The notes below the pieces were generated by a model, which ran no database searches, was not told the DNA's origin, and saw nothing but the letters and a program-made list of their open reading frames with translations. Shown here one piece after another: positions 1 through 8,642 of a stretch of DNA of 64,000 bases. The stretch is from assembly GCA_910576125.1 (NCBI GenBank), contig CAJTHM010000018.1, positions 92,312-156,311 of the forward strand. The letters are read 5' to 3'. Numbering within the stretch: position 1 is the stretch's first letter; each line of letters opens with the position of its first letter. The DNA comes from Lachnospiraceae bacterium. GTDB lineage: Bacteria > Bacillota > Clostridia > Lachnospirales > Lachnospiraceae. The position numbers and the translations under genes are program-made.

Positions 1-563
1 TGGGCTGCGAGACGCTCAACGGCATCCTGCAGAGATACCTGAATCCGTCGGATGGGCGGAAGAAGGAGCACATGAGCGGAGCCGGCATCTACCGCGAGGG
101 AGACAAGGTGATGCAGATCCGGAACAATTACCAGCTGGAATGGGAAATCGTCAGCAAGTACGGCATCCCTGTGGATCGGGGCACGGGAGTCTTCAACGGG
201 GACATGGGCAGAATCGTGGAGATTCAGGAAAATGCCTCCTGCCTGGTAGTGGAGTACGATGAGCAGAGGCGGGTCACCTATCCTTTCTCCCTGCTGGAAG
301 AGCTGGAACTGTCCTATGCCATCACCATCCACAAATCCCAGGGAAGCGAATATCCGGCGGTAGTCATGCCGCTTCTGAGCGGCCCCCGGATGCTGTTCAA
401 CCGAAATCTGCTGTATACGGCAATCACCAGGGCCAAAAGCTGCGTCACTATCCTGGGCAGCAGCGCCACTGTGCGGGGCATGATAGACAATGTCAGCGAA
501 AACCGCAGGTATACGGCGCTGGCGGCGAGGATAAGGGAGCAATACGAAAACGCTCCCGGCTAG
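1..563 (+). CDS. recD2: RecD2-family ATP-dependent DNA helicase, C-terminal part (5' truncated by window)
   Basis: The frame is open from base 3 and ends at TAG 561-563, leaving about 186 C-terminal residues. Visible are a GDKVMQIRNNY block near base 100 and the SF1B helicase signature YAITIHKSQGSEYP (about 316-357) followed by LLYTAITRAK (about 409-438). These correspond to the UvrD_C_2 part of RecD2. The family is a 5'-3' DNA helicase involved in repair and recombination in bacteria that often lack RecBC. An ATG at 72 lies inside the conserved domain and is not the real start. The N-terminal helix-hairpin-helix and Walker A parts lie outside the window. The gene is followed by a hairpin terminator and comF, a common clostridial order. 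Confidence 0.88.
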   Translation, partial: GCETLNGILQRYLNPSDGRKKEHMSGAGIYREGDKVMQIRNNYQLEWEIVSKYGIPVDRGTGVFNGDMGRIVEIQENASCLVVEYDEQRRVTYPFSLLEELELSYAITIHKSQGSEYPAVVMPLLSGPRMLFNRNLLYTAITRAKSCVTILGSSATVRGMIDNVSENRRYTALAARIREQYENAPG

Positions 564-574
564 AAAATGCCTCA

Positions 575-605
575 GGAAAAAACGCAAAAGGGCGGCGTTT
601 TTTCC
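575..605 (+). terminator. Rho-independent-type terminator after recD2
   Basis: A perfect 11-bp inverted repeat (575-585 with 595-605) encloses a 9-base loop. The descending arm itself contains six T residues. It lies 12 bases past the recD2 stop and before the comF ribosome binding site, so it probably separates the two transcription units. The stem is A/T-heavy, so termination may be partial. Confidence 0.6.
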
Positions 606-681
606 AATATATTTTATAAAATCTATAAACTGGAAAAGATAAGTCGGAGAAGGTTCCCGGAACAGGAGGATTCGAGGAACC

Positions 682-1461
682 ATGACAAGGAGAACGGAAA
701 AAGCGACAGAGCTACAAAAGCGGGCCATTGCAAGGATGAGACCGAGGGCGGCGGCAAAAGCCTGGGAGGGCGTGCTGCAGCTCCTCTATCCGCTCCGCTG
801 CCCGGCCTGCGACGGCATCGTGACGCCGGCGGGAGAGAAAATCTGCCTGGAATGCCTGGGCAGGCTGCGGCTCCTGACGCCGCCCTGGTGCATGAAATGC
901 GGGAAAAAGCTGGCGGAAGAAGGAGAGTTCTGCGCTGACTGCAGGCGGAAAAGCCATGTGTTTGACAGAGGCAGGGCGCTGTATTCCTACGAGAGCGCTG
1001 CAGCCTCTGTCTATCGGTTCAAATACGGCGGCAGACGGGAGTACTCGGATTTTTATGGGGAGCAGCTGACAGAGTATCTGGGGGATTTCATCCGGAGCGT
1101 CCGGCCGGATGCCCTTATCCCCATCCCCCTGCACCGGAAAAGGATGGCTGCACGGGGATATAATCAGGCGCAGCTGCTGGCGGAAGCCGTGGAAAAACGT
1201 ATGGGGATACCTGTATACAGGGATTTTCTGCTCAGAGTGAAAAATACCGCGCCCCTGAAATATGAAAATCCGAAAGAACGGCAAAATAATTTGAAAAGGG
1301 CTTTTAATATAGCGCGAAATGATGTAAAATTAAAGAGAGTGGTAGTTGTGGATGACATCTATACTACCGGCAGCACCATGGACGAAGCGGCAGGGGTTCT
1401 GAAAGCGTCCGGCGTTGAGGTGGTCTGTTTCATTGCTTTGGCAAGCGGCGCAGGTATTTGA
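682..1461 (+). CDS. comF: ComF family protein (phosphoribosyltransferase-like competence protein)
   Basis: The 259-residue product has the ComF layout. There is an N-terminal double zinc-ribbon with CPAC, CLEC, CMKCGKK and CADC cysteine pairs (roughly residues 37-88). A type I phosphoribosyltransferase domain follows, whose PRPP-loop motif VVVVDDIYTTGSTMDEA sits near residue 220. ComF proteins support DNA uptake and single-strand handling on the cytoplasmic side; in non-competent clostridia the role is less certain. The start is ATG 682, preceded by an AGGAGG at 665-670 and a nearer GAGG. The small zinc-ribbon gene downstream matches the Bacillus comFC-yvyF order, which supports the call. Confidence 0.9.
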   Translation: MTRRTEKATELQKRAIARMRPRAAAKAWEGVLQLLYPLRCPACDGIVTPAGEKICLECLGRLRLLTPPWCMKCGKKLAEEGEFCADCRRKSHVFDRGRALYSYESAAASVYRFKYGGRREYSDFYGEQLTEYLGDFIRSVRPDALIPIPLHRKRMAARGYNQAQLLAEAVEKRMGIPVYRDFLLRVKNTAPLKYENPKERQNNLKRAFNIARNDVKLKRVVVVDDIYTTGSTMDEAAGVLKASGVEVVCFIALASGAGI

Positions 1462-1498
1462 AATAAGAATAGTGCATAAAGGCACAGAGGAGAATACT

Positions 1499-1906
1499 AT
1501 GAATGTGAGAAATTGCAGAAGCTGTGGATGTATTTTCAATTATGTGGCCGGTCAGGTGATTTGCCCTGCCTGCCGCGACAAGGTGGAGAAGAAGTTCCAG
1601 GAAGTGAAAGACTATATCCGGGAGAATAAAGGCGTAGGCATCCAGGAGGTGGCGGAAGCCTGTGATGTGGATGCCGGTCAGATTCGCCAGTGGCTCAGAG
1701 AGGAGCGCCTGGAGCTGGCGGAGGGTTCCGCGATGTATCTGAAGTGCGAATCCTGCGGACAGTCCATTCGCAGCGGCAGATTCTGCGACAAGTGCAAGGC
1801 GAATATGACCAGGGATCTGCAGGATGCCATCAAGATCAATAAGCCGTTGGATCTGAAGCCTGAAAAGAACCAGGGAGACAGCGCGAAGATGAGGTTTTTG
1901 AAATAG
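1499..1906 (+). CDS. TIGR03826/YvyF-like flagellar operon zinc-ribbon protein
   Basis: A 135-residue protein with two zinc-ribbon-like CxxC pairs at the N-terminus (CRSCG, CPAC) and two more later (CESCG, CDKC). Between them is a MerR/HTH-like segment reading VAEACDVDAGQIRQWLREE. This arrangement matches the YvyF/TIGR03826 family found next to comF in Firmicutes, often near flgM. The open frame extends upstream to 1415, inside comF. The ATG at 1499 is preferred because it has AGAGGAG just upstream and begins directly at the conserved MNVRNCRSCG. Molecular function is not established; a DNA- or protein-binding regulator is an inference. Confidence 0.82.
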   Translation: MNVRNCRSCGCIFNYVAGQVICPACRDKVEKKFQEVKDYIRENKGVGIQEVAEACDVDAGQIRQWLREERLELAEGSAMYLKCESCGQSIRSGRFCDKCKANMTRDLQDAIKINKPLDLKPEKNQGDSAKMRFLK

Positions 1907-1917
1907 GAGGTCTTTCA

Positions 1918-2310
1918 ATGCTCAGTGAAGAACGCATCATCCTGATGACCCGTATGGCTTCCTATGAGAAGGGAGAGGGCAGGGAAAACGTCAAGATAGG
2001 AAATTATTTCCGCAGCGACTATATCGCGCTGCAGATTCTCAAGGCTGTAGTCTGCGCAATCATAGCATTCGGGATTATGTTCGGTCTCTATATGTTGTGC
2101 AATTTCGAGGATTTTATGGAGAATCTGTACAAGATGGATCTGCTGGCGTTCGCCAAGGATGTACTGACGTATTTTGTCGCCATAGTGGGTGGCTACGCGG
2201 TGCTTACGTATAGCGTCTGCACCTGGAGGTATGCCATGGCCAAGAAAAGTCTGAAATGTTATTATCATAATTTAAAAAAGCTGAGTTCCCTTTATAATGA
2301 GACGCAGTAG
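1918..2310 (+). CDS. Small membrane protein of unknown function
   Basis: A 130-residue protein with a soluble N-terminus of about 38 residues and two hydrophobic segments (about residues 40-63 and 78-97). A basic tail ending in YHNLKKLSSLYNETQ follows. The start ATG 1918 has AGGAGG at 1905-1910. It lies 11 bases after the yvyF-like gene and 23 before the next gene, so it is probably in one operon leading to cdaA. I do not recognise a named domain. The position suggests a lineage-specific partner of the neighbouring membrane protein. Confidence 0.7.
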   Translation: MLSEERIILMTRMASYEKGEGRENVKIGNYFRSDYIALQILKAVVCAIIAFGIMFGLYMLCNFEDFMENLYKMDLLAFAKDVLTYFVAIVGGYAVLTYSVCTWRYAMAKKSLKCYYHNLKKLSSLYNETQ

Positions 2311-2333
2311 AGGAATCGCAGCTGGAGGTCAGA

Positions 2334-3455
2334 ATGATAGTTTTACTGGAAATGAAGGAAAGGATAAAGCTGATTTACAGCAAATATGAGGCTTTCATCA
2401 TACCGGTCTTCAAATTTTTGCTTGCCTTTATCGTTTTCAACACACTCAATAGCAGGATGGGCTATATGACGCGGATCGATGATATGACGATTGAGCTGAT
2501 TACCGCCCTGGCCTGCTCGTTTTTACCGCTCGGGCTGATGGTCCTGATTGCGGCGGTATTCAGCCTGATGCATATGTACGCGCTCTCCATGGAAGTGGCG
2601 TTGGTGGGGTTGTGCATGTACCTGATTATGTACCTGCTGTTTTTCCGCTTCAGCCCCAAGGATTCCCTGGTGGTGGTATTGACGCCCCTTTTGTTCGCTT
2701 TTAAGATTCCCTATGTGGTTCCGATTGCGGTGGGGCTGTTGTGCGGACCGTCTTCGCTGGTGTCCGTGGGCTGCGGCATAGCCGTGTTCTATCTGCTGCA
2801 GACAGTGATTGACAGCGCGCCCAACATCCGGACCATGGGGGATGAGGCAATCCTGGAGAAAGTGCGGATGATGGTGGAGAGCATCGTCGGGAACAAGGCC
2901 ATGCTGGTGATGATCGCGGCATTTGCGTTCACTGTGCTGGTGGTCTATCTGATTCGCAGGATGTCCGTGGACTATTCCTGGACTATCGCCATGGTGGCGG
3001 GAGCCATGATAAATGTGGTCCTGCTTCTGATAGGGGATTTGCTCTATGATGTCAACCTCTCTGTGGGAAGCGTGCTTTTAGGCTCTCTTCTGGCCATAGT
3101 GGTGGCCAAGGTGCTGGAGTTCTTCCGTTTCTGTGTGGACTACAGCCGCACGGAGAAAGTGCAGTTTGAGGATGATGAATATTATTATTATGTGAAGGCT
3201 GTCCCCAAGATGACAGTCGCCGTGCCCACTAAGACAGTGAAGAGAATCAACTCCCAGCGAGGCGGGGAATCGGAGCCGGGGATGTCCCGGCAGCCGGGCC
3301 GGAGCGTTGAGACCCAGAGGACGCCCTCCGACAGGAACGGTTCCAGGGCGGCGCGCCCCCAGGGACGAAGCGGAGCCCGAAAGGGGCAGCGGGGCATGAC
3401 TATGGGGAATGCCGAGAGGCAGATGGATACGGATGATAATCTGGAAGAAATATGA
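2334..3455 (+). CDS. Polytopic membrane protein with long disordered C-terminal tail, upstream of cdaA
   Basis: A 373-residue protein with roughly eight hydrophobic segments across residues 15-265. A soluble tail rich in R, G, S and P follows (about residues 290-373). Just before the tail is an acidic-tyrosine stretch, EDDEYYYYVK. The start ATG 2334 has GGAGG at 2324-2328; an internal ATG (residue 7) has poorer spacing. I do not recognise a catalytic motif. Conserved placement directly upstream of the diadenylate cyclase operon suggests a cell-envelope role. Transport has been guessed for such proteins, but nothing here shows an ABC or MFS signature. Confidence 0.68.
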   Translation: MIVLLEMKERIKLIYSKYEAFIIPVFKFLLAFIVFNTLNSRMGYMTRIDDMTIELITALACSFLPLGLMVLIAAVFSLMHMYALSMEVALVGLCMYLIMYLLFFRFSPKDSLVVVLTPLLFAFKIPYVVPIAVGLLCGPSSLVSVGCGIAVFYLLQTVIDSAPNIRTMGDEAILEKVRMMVESIVGNKAMLVMIAAFAFTVLVVYLIRRMSVDYSWTIAMVAGAMINVVLLLIGDLLYDVNLSVGSVLLGSLLAIVVAKVLEFFRFCVDYSRTEKVQFEDDEYYYYVKAVPKMTVAVPTKTVKRINSQRGGESEPGMSRQPGRSVETQRTPSDRNGSRAARPQGRSGARKGQRGMTMGNAERQMDTDDNLEEI

Positions 3456-3496
3456 AGAGTGGCCCAAACAGGCCCCAAAAGTAAGGTTGGTATGAG

Positions 3497-4387
3497 ATGC
3501 AGTGGATTGAGACAGCAAATGAATACCTGAAAAATATCAAAACATACGCGAACACCATTGATTTGTATGATGTGCTGGAAATCCTGATCATAGCCTTTCT
3601 GGTATATTCTATCCTGGCGTGGATGAAGACTACCAGATCCTGGAGGGTGCTGCGGGGCCTGGTGGTGATTTTCCTGTTCGTATTGGTGGTGGACCTGATG
3701 CAGATGACCACTATCATGTGGATGACCCGGAACGTGCTGGGTTTTGCGGTGACGGCAGTCATCGTGGCCATGCAGCCGGAACTGCGCCAGGCTCTGGAGC
3801 AGCTGGGGGAAAAGAATTTCCTGCCATCGTTTTCCAATTCTTCCCGGAAGATGGAGGAGACATTTTCCGAGAAGACGGTAGGTGAAATCGTAAAGGCCTG
3901 CGTGGAGATGGGCAAGGTGAAGACCGGTGCCCTAATTGTGGTGGAGAGAAAAGAATCTTTGAAAGATTACGAGAGGACCGGCATCGAAGTGGACGGAGTT
4001 GTGACCAGCCAGCTGCTCATCAATATCTTTGAGCATAATACACCTCTTCATGACGGTGCGGTCATCGTGAGGGGCAACAGGGTGACCTATGCCACCTGCT
4101 ATCTGCCCCTGTCCGACAATCTGGGCCTGAGCAAGGAGCTGGGCACCAGGCACCGGGCGGGCGTAGGCGTATCGGAAGCGACGGATTCCATGACATTGAT
4201 CGTATCGGAAGAGACGGGCGGCATCAGCCTGGCTTATGAAGGCGAGCTGCAAAGGCATCTGGGAGCGGAGGAGCTGCGTGACAAAATGCGGCAGATTATG
4301 GATTTGAATGGAGAAGAGGATGCAAAAGGCATACACAAACGGAGAGGAAAAAACAGGGCGAAAGGTGAAAAGAAAGATACTGAATAA
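3497..4387 (+). CDS. cdaA: Diadenylate cyclase CdaA (c-di-AMP synthase)
   Basis: A 296-residue membrane enzyme making cyclic di-AMP from two ATP. Three N-terminal transmembrane helices (about residues 20-95) are followed by a DAC domain with the diagnostic motifs HDGAVIVRG (about residue 186) and GTRHRAGVGVSE (about residue 215). These supply the DGA and RHR active-site residues. The order cdaA-cdaR-glmM is the classical Firmicutes c-di-AMP operon in which both downstream products modulate the cyclase. The start is ATG 3497 with only a weak AAGG upstream. The 3' end overlaps the start of cdaR. Confidence 0.96.
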   Translation: MQWIETANEYLKNIKTYANTIDLYDVLEILIIAFLVYSILAWMKTTRSWRVLRGLVVIFLFVLVVDLMQMTTIMWMTRNVLGFAVTAVIVAMQPELRQALEQLGEKNFLPSFSNSSRKMEETFSEKTVGEIVKACVEMGKVKTGALIVVERKESLKDYERTGIEVDGVVTSQLLINIFEHNTPLHDGAVIVRGNRVTYATCYLPLSDNLGLSKELGTRHRAGVGVSEATDSMTLIVSEETGGISLAYEGELQRHLGAEELRDKMRQIMDLNGEEDAKGIHKRRGKNRAKGEKKDTE

Positions 4388-5642
4388 CTTGGGGCTGAAG
4401 CTGCTTTCCATCGCGCTTGCCATTGTGTTCTGGTTTCTGGTGGTCATAGCGAACAACCCGAAAGATTCCGTGTCCTTTTCTAATATACAGGTAAACCTGA
4501 TCAATACGGAACTGCTGGAAAAGGGAAATAAATTCTATGAAGTTCTGGAGAGCTCGGACAGGATCCGGGTCACGGTGGAGGCGCCCAGAAATGTGGTGCA
4601 GGAGCTGAACGCGTCCGATATCGTGGCGGAAGCCGATGTGAGCAGGCTGACGGAGGTGAATACCATACCCATCAGCTTCCGGGTGCTGAATGACGATATA
4701 GAGATATTGAGTATCACCGGCAGTCGGGACGCCGTGCTGCTGAATGTGGAGGAAAAGGCCAGCAAGTGGGTCAATGTGAGCTGCGACGCCAGGGGAGACG
4801 TGGCGGAAGGGTATATCGTTTTCAACACGAAGCTGGATCAGACCCGCATAGAGATCACCGGTCCCCAGTCCGTGGTGGAGAACATCAGGAACGCGGGGAT
4901 TGAAATCGACGTGACCGGCGCCACCACTAATGTGTCAGGAAACGCGGACATTCATTTCTATGATGCGGAGGGAGAGGTGGTGGACGACTCTGACATCGTG
5001 AAGAACGCGGACAGCATGCACGTGGAGGTGCAGGTGCTGGCCACCAAGGAAGTTCCGGTGGAGGCGGCTTTTGCCGGTGCTCCTGAGGAAGGGTATCTTG
5101 CTACCGGCGTGGTGGAATGTGAGCCGTCCAGCGTGATGTTGGCCGGGACGGCCTCTGCCCTGGCGGAAATCAGTAAAATCAGCATACCGGAGAAAGAGTT
5201 GGACATCACGGATGAAAGCGGCAATGTGGAAAAGGTCGTCGATATCAGGAAGTATCTGGAAAATGCCAGCCTGGCAGACGGCAGCTTCAACGGAAGGGTG
5301 ACGGTCACTGTCCATATCGAACCGGTGGTGGAGAGGACGCTGGTGCTTTCCCAGCGAAATATTACTTTGGTCAATCTGCCGGAAGGATATGAATGGGGAT
5401 TTACGGAAGAGAATGAGACATATAGAGTGAGGATATCCGGTCTGGATGAGGCTATGGCGACTGTGAACCAGAACACGGTACAGGGTACGATTGATATAGG
5501 CGCATGGATGACCGCCGGGAATATGCAGGAACTTACAACAGGAGGATACGAAATTCCGGTAAGCATCGCGCTGCCTGACGGTGTCAGCGCCGAGAATGAG
5601 ATATCTGTGAGAGTGAATATCGTCAAATTGGAGGATGAATAA
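4308..5642 (+). CDS. cdaR: CdaR / YbbR-domain regulator of CdaA
   Basis: One N-terminal transmembrane helix (LLSIALAIVFWFLVV) is followed by about 390 extracytoplasmic residues made of consecutive YbbR repeats. It therefore is a membrane-anchored partner that modulates CdaA. The start is ambiguous. ATG 4308 or 4320 lie inside cdaA, and a GTG at 4365 would give VKRKILNNLGLKLL, the usual YbbR beginning; none has an ideal ribosome binding site, so translational coupling to cdaA is likely. The stop is 3 bases before the glmM start. The length of 425-444 residues is normal for the family. Confidence 0.9.
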   Translation: MEKRMQKAYTNGEEKTGRKVKRKILNNLGLKLLSIALAIVFWFLVVIANNPKDSVSFSNIQVNLINTELLEKGNKFYEVLESSDRIRVTVEAPRNVVQELNASDIVAEADVSRLTEVNTIPISFRVLNDDIEILSITGSRDAVLLNVEEKASKWVNVSCDARGDVAEGYIVFNTKLDQTRIEITGPQSVVENIRNAGIEIDVTGATTNVSGNADIHFYDAEGEVVDDSDIVKNADSMHVEVQVLATKEVPVEAAFAGAPEEGYLATGVVECEPSSVMLAGTASALAEISKISIPEKELDITDESGNVEKVVDIRKYLENASLADGSFNGRVTVTVHIEPVVERTLVLSQRNITLVNLPEGYEWGFTEENETYRVRISGLDEAMATVNQNTVQGTIDIGAWMTAGNMQELTTGGYEIPVSIALPDGVSAENEISVRVNIVKLEDE

Positions 5643-5645
5643 GGA

Positions 5646-6995
5646 ATGGCTAGATTGTTTGGGACAGATGGCGTAAGGGGGATTGCCAATGAAGAACTGA
5701 CTCCTCTGATGGCCATGCAGTTAGGGCAGGCGGGAGCCTATGTCCTGACCAGGGAAAAAGAGCACAAACCTACCATTATGGTAGGCTGTGATACACGTAT
5801 TTCCGGTGACATGCTGGCAAATGCGCTGATGGCAGGGGCATGCTCCGTAGGGGCCAACTGCATCTATGTGGGCATCATGCCTACTCCTGCGGTGGCATAC
5901 CTGACGCAGAAGTACAAAGTGGATGCGGGAGTCGTGATTTCCGCCTCGCACAACCCGGTGGAGTTTAATGGAATCAAGTTCTTTGACGGAAATGGCTACA
6001 AGCTGCCCGACGAACTGGAGGACGAAATCGAAAGCCTGATGAAGAACAACATGCCGGGGGTGAAATTCCCTACAGGCACTGCCGTGGGAAAGGTAAAATA
6101 CCGCACCGATGCCAGGGAGGAGTACATCAATCACGCGATCCAGTCAGTGCCCGTGGCGCTGGACGGGATGAAAATTGTAGTGGACTGTGCGGAGGGGGCT
6201 TCCTACTATACTTCAGTGGAGGCTTTAAAAGAGCTGGGAGCCTGCGTGGTCGCGATTCACAACAATCCCGACGGAACCAACATCAACGCCAACTGCGGTT
6301 CCACCCATATGGCTGAGCTGCAGGCCAGGGTAGTGTATGAAAAGGCTCAGATCGGACTCGCTTTCGACGGGGACGCGGACAGACTGCTGGCAGTGGATGA
6401 AAACGGCGAAATCGTGGACGGCGACCAGATTATGGCCATTGTGGGCAACTATATGCGGGACAACGGGAAGCTGAAAGAGAATACCATCGTGGCTACCATC
6501 ATGAGCAATCTGGGATTCTTCCTGATGGGGGAAAGGAATGGGCTCACCATAGAGCAGACGAAAGTAGGCGACCGGTATGTGCTGGAGCGTATGAAGGAAA
6601 TCGGCGCCAGCCTGGGCGGAGAGCAGTCGGGCCATATCATTTTCCTGGATGAGAATACCACCGGTGACGGCCTGCTCAGCGCGCTGCACCTGCTTCAGGT
6701 CATGGCGGATACCGGAAAGAGCCTGTCGGAACTGGCGGGCATCATGGAGGTGCTGCCCCAGGCGCTGGTGAATGCCAAGGTGGCCAACCACAAGAAAGAG
6801 AAGTACATGGAATATACGGTCATTGCCGAAGCCATCCGGAAACTGGAAAAGACCTTTGCCGGAGAGGGCAGAGTACTGATCAGGCCTTCAGGCACGGAGC
6901 CGCTGGTACGCGTCATGATAGAGGGCAAGGATAAGCGGATTATCCGGGAAGAGGCAGAGAAGCTGGCCACGCTGATACAGGATGTGATGTTTTAG
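5646..6995 (+). CDS. glmM: Phosphoglucosamine mutase GlmM
   Basis: A full-length (449 residues) alpha-D-phosphohexomutase converting glucosamine-6-P to glucosamine-1-P for UDP-GlcNAc and peptidoglycan synthesis. The N-terminus MARLFGTDGVRG is typical. The phosphoserine loop SASHNPVEFNGIKFF puts the active serine at residue 101. The metal loop is FDGDADR, the sugar loop GGEQSGH and the phosphate loop RPSGTEPLVRV. It is the third gene of the cda operon; in other Firmicutes GlmM binds and inhibits CdaA, linking wall precursors to c-di-AMP. Confidence 0.97.
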   Translation: MARLFGTDGVRGIANEELTPLMAMQLGQAGAYVLTREKEHKPTIMVGCDTRISGDMLANALMAGACSVGANCIYVGIMPTPAVAYLTQKYKVDAGVVISASHNPVEFNGIKFFDGNGYKLPDELEDEIESLMKNNMPGVKFPTGTAVGKVKYRTDAREEYINHAIQSVPVALDGMKIVVDCAEGASYYTSVEALKELGACVVAIHNNPDGTNINANCGSTHMAELQARVVYEKAQIGLAFDGDADRLLAVDENGEIVDGDQIMAIVGNYMRDNGKLKENTIVATIMSNLGFFLMGERNGLTIEQTKVGDRYVLERMKEIGASLGGEQSGHIIFLDENTTGDGLLSALHLLQVMADTGKSLSELAGIMEVLPQALVNAKVANHKKEKYMEYTVIAEAIRKLEKTFAGEGRVLIRPSGTEPLVRVMIEGKDKRIIREEAEKLATLIQDVMF

Positions 6996-7017
6996 AGAAA
7001 CAGATTGGAGGATAAAA

Positions 7018-7281
7018 ATGGTAAGTCAGAAAGTAGTAATCAAGAATCCTACTGGCTTGCATCTGAGACCGGCAGGGATTTTGTGTAAGGAAGCAATGCA
7101 GTTCAAGTCTCTGATCACATTTCAGTTCAGAGGGAGCACGGCCAACGCCAAGAGCGTGCTGAGCGTGCTGGGGGCCTGTGTGAAGAGCGGTGATGAAATC
7201 GAATTCTTCTGTGAAGGGGAAGACGAGCAGGAAGCTCTGGACTCGCTGGTGAGGGCTGTGGAAAACGGGTTAGGTGAATAA
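7018..7281 (+). CDS. ptsH: HPr phosphocarrier protein
   Basis: An 87-residue HPr. The phospho-acceptor His15 is in NPTGLHLRPAG and the regulatory Ser46 in AKSVLSVL, so it has both the PTS and the HPr-kinase/CcpA-linked sites. The start ATG 7018 follows a TTGGAGG. It sits 22 bases after glmM and ends at a strong hairpin terminator, so it closes the operon. A second HPr may exist elsewhere in the genome; the intact His and Ser argue for a functional general HPr. Confidence 0.88.
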   Translation: MVSQKVVIKNPTGLHLRPAGILCKEAMQFKSLITFQFRGSTANAKSVLSVLGACVKSGDEIEFFCEGEDEQEALDSLVRAVENGLGE

Positions 7282-7310
7282 AAAGGCGCCGCGTATGCGG
7301 CGCCTTTTTA
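7280..7310. terminator. Bidirectional intrinsic terminator between HPr and the DUF3048 lipoprotein
   Basis: A perfect 8-bp GC-rich stem (7285-7292 with 7297-7304) with a 4-base loop. It is flanked by five A on the left and five T on the right. It can therefore end transcription from both the rightward HPr operon (stop 7281) and the leftward lipoprotein gene (stop 7308). Confidence 0.9.
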
Positions 7311-8465
7311 TCTGAATGTGAAATTGTCATCCTCTTCTATGATGCATATCATGGTCTTTCCCGTATTCAAAATGACTTCGTTCCCATAGTCGTCATAATA
7401 TCTCGTGGTTCCATAGTCGCCGGTCTTTTCCCATCTGACATGAATGCCCTTTCCGTTTGTGAAGTACCAGCCCTCCCGGGTAGTATCCTGACACTGGAAA
7501 GACAGATAACCCTCTCCCAGCTCGTCGTAGCGGATAGACTGTACCAGGATATTCTTGAAAGAAAGCTGGGTTCCGCCTGCGTCCACGTGAGGGCCGTCAG
7601 TGCTGCCGGAGAGATGCTGGGAGCGGTAATAGAGGCCGTCCGGCTCATTGAATTCAAAATAGCATCTGGTCAGGGGATAGCAGCCTGACATGTCGATGTA
7701 GGTAGCGTTTTTGGCTTCGGTGCCATATTGACTCAGCGTGTTGGGATTCAGCTTGCTGGCAAACCGGAAATGGTTGGACTCTGCCAGGTTCCTGTAGTTC
7801 AGGGAATACCCTTTCTGATTGATGACATTGAGCAGACCGGAACCCGTGGCATACCCGTTGTGGGGCGCAGGACGGTCGGAGGAGCGGAAAAACGCGCCGG
7901 CGTCAGAGTCGAGATTGCCATCGATATACTCCGTGTTGGGAGCGGCAATCAGGTCATTGATGAAGAACGGACCGCCAAAATGAACGATAAAGGCATCCCA
8001 TTCAAAAGCCCAGTACATATAATATGTGCGCAGGCTGCGGACATTTCCGATTTTCTCCAGGTTCTTCCAGTCCTCAAAGACAGCCATCATCCTGGACATG
8101 CGGCCTTCCACATTGGCCTCATAGACGACGGAGGCCTTTGACAGGCTGTAATGGGGGATGGCGTTGGCCTCGTTGGGAATCATCACCGCTATGGGGCGGG
8201 TATCGGCCACGGCCACATCCACCCATTCGTTGGTCAGGCGGCTGCGCACCATGCCTTCCCTGGGAGGGACGGAATCATCCTCGATCACGATTGAGGGGGA
8301 GGCAGGCTGCTGGATATCGGACGGCTGCGATATCTGGGGCGTATCCGGGACCGCAGGCTCGCTGGATTCCGAAACAATCGGATTCGCTGGCGCATCCTCC
8401 TGTCCGCAGGCCGCCAGGACTGCAAGCACAGCCAGGAAAAGAATGCTGATTTTTATTTTCTTCAT
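7308..8465 (-). CDS. DUF3048 (YerB-like) lipoprotein
   Basis: A 385-residue lipoprotein. The N-terminus MKKIKISILFLAVLAVLAAC gives a signal peptide with lipobox LAAC and is followed by a Ser/Pro-rich linker. Two DUF3048 modules follow; recognisable stretches are RPIAVMIPNEANAIPHYSL and RSLRTYYMYWAFEWDA. The C-terminal half ends in the conserved VILNTGKTMICII. The start is ATG 8463-8465, with AGGAGAA upstream, rather than the longer open frame to 8507. YerB-type proteins are surface proteins of unclear biochemical role. Own promoter at 8496-8524. Confidence 0.88.
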   Translation of the reverse strand: MKKIKISILFLAVLAVLAACGQEDAPANPIVSESSEPAVPDTPQISQPSDIQQPASPSIVIEDDSVPPREGMVRSRLTNEWVDVAVADTRPIAVMIPNEANAIPHYSLSKASVVYEANVEGRMSRMMAVFEDWKNLEKIGNVRSLRTYYMYWAFEWDAFIVHFGGPFFINDLIAAPNTEYIDGNLDSDAGAFFRSSDRPAPHNGYATGSGLLNVINQKGYSLNYRNLAESNHFRFASKLNPNTLSQYGTEAKNATYIDMSGCYPLTRCYFEFNEPDGLYYRSQHLSGSTDGPHVDAGGTQLSFKNILVQSIRYDELGEGYLSFQCQDTTREGWYFTNGKGIHVRWEKTGDYGTTRYYDDYGNEVILNTGKTMICIIEEDDNFTFR

Positions 8466-8495
8466 AATGTATTCTCCTATGGTATCTGACTTTAC

Positions 8496-8524
8496 ATTAT
8501 ACCACAAAAGATGACGGCAGTCAC
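8496..8524 (-). promoter_or_regulatory. Sigma-A-type promoter of the DUF3048 lipoprotein gene
   Basis: Reading leftward, a GTGACT -35 (8519-8524), a 17-base spacer and a consensus TATAAT -10 (8496-8501) with an upstream TG (extended -10). It lies about 30 bases before the lipoprotein start and is divergent from the promoter at 8575-8603. Confidence 0.7.
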
Positions 8525-8574
8525 TTAATTGATGAAAAATTAAGAAATAAACCAGTGATATCCATTATTTTATC

Positions 8575-8603
8575 TTGCAGATTGCAGAGGAAAAAGGTAT
8601 ACT
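8575..8603 (+). promoter_or_regulatory. Sigma-A-type promoter of the glycan locus start (GT2 gene)
   Basis: TTGCAG (8575-8580), a 17-base spacer and TATACT (8598-8603), about 40 bases before the ATG at 8643. It is back-to-back with the leftward lipoprotein promoter. Confidence 0.62.
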
Positions 8604-8642
8604 AAAGCCAAAATACCATGATGGAAGGAAAGATAAAAACCC

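Noticed and set aside
567..938. 123-codon frame overlapping comF
   Set aside because: Runs through a terminator hairpin and into comF in another frame; composition is low complexity and no start signal is present.
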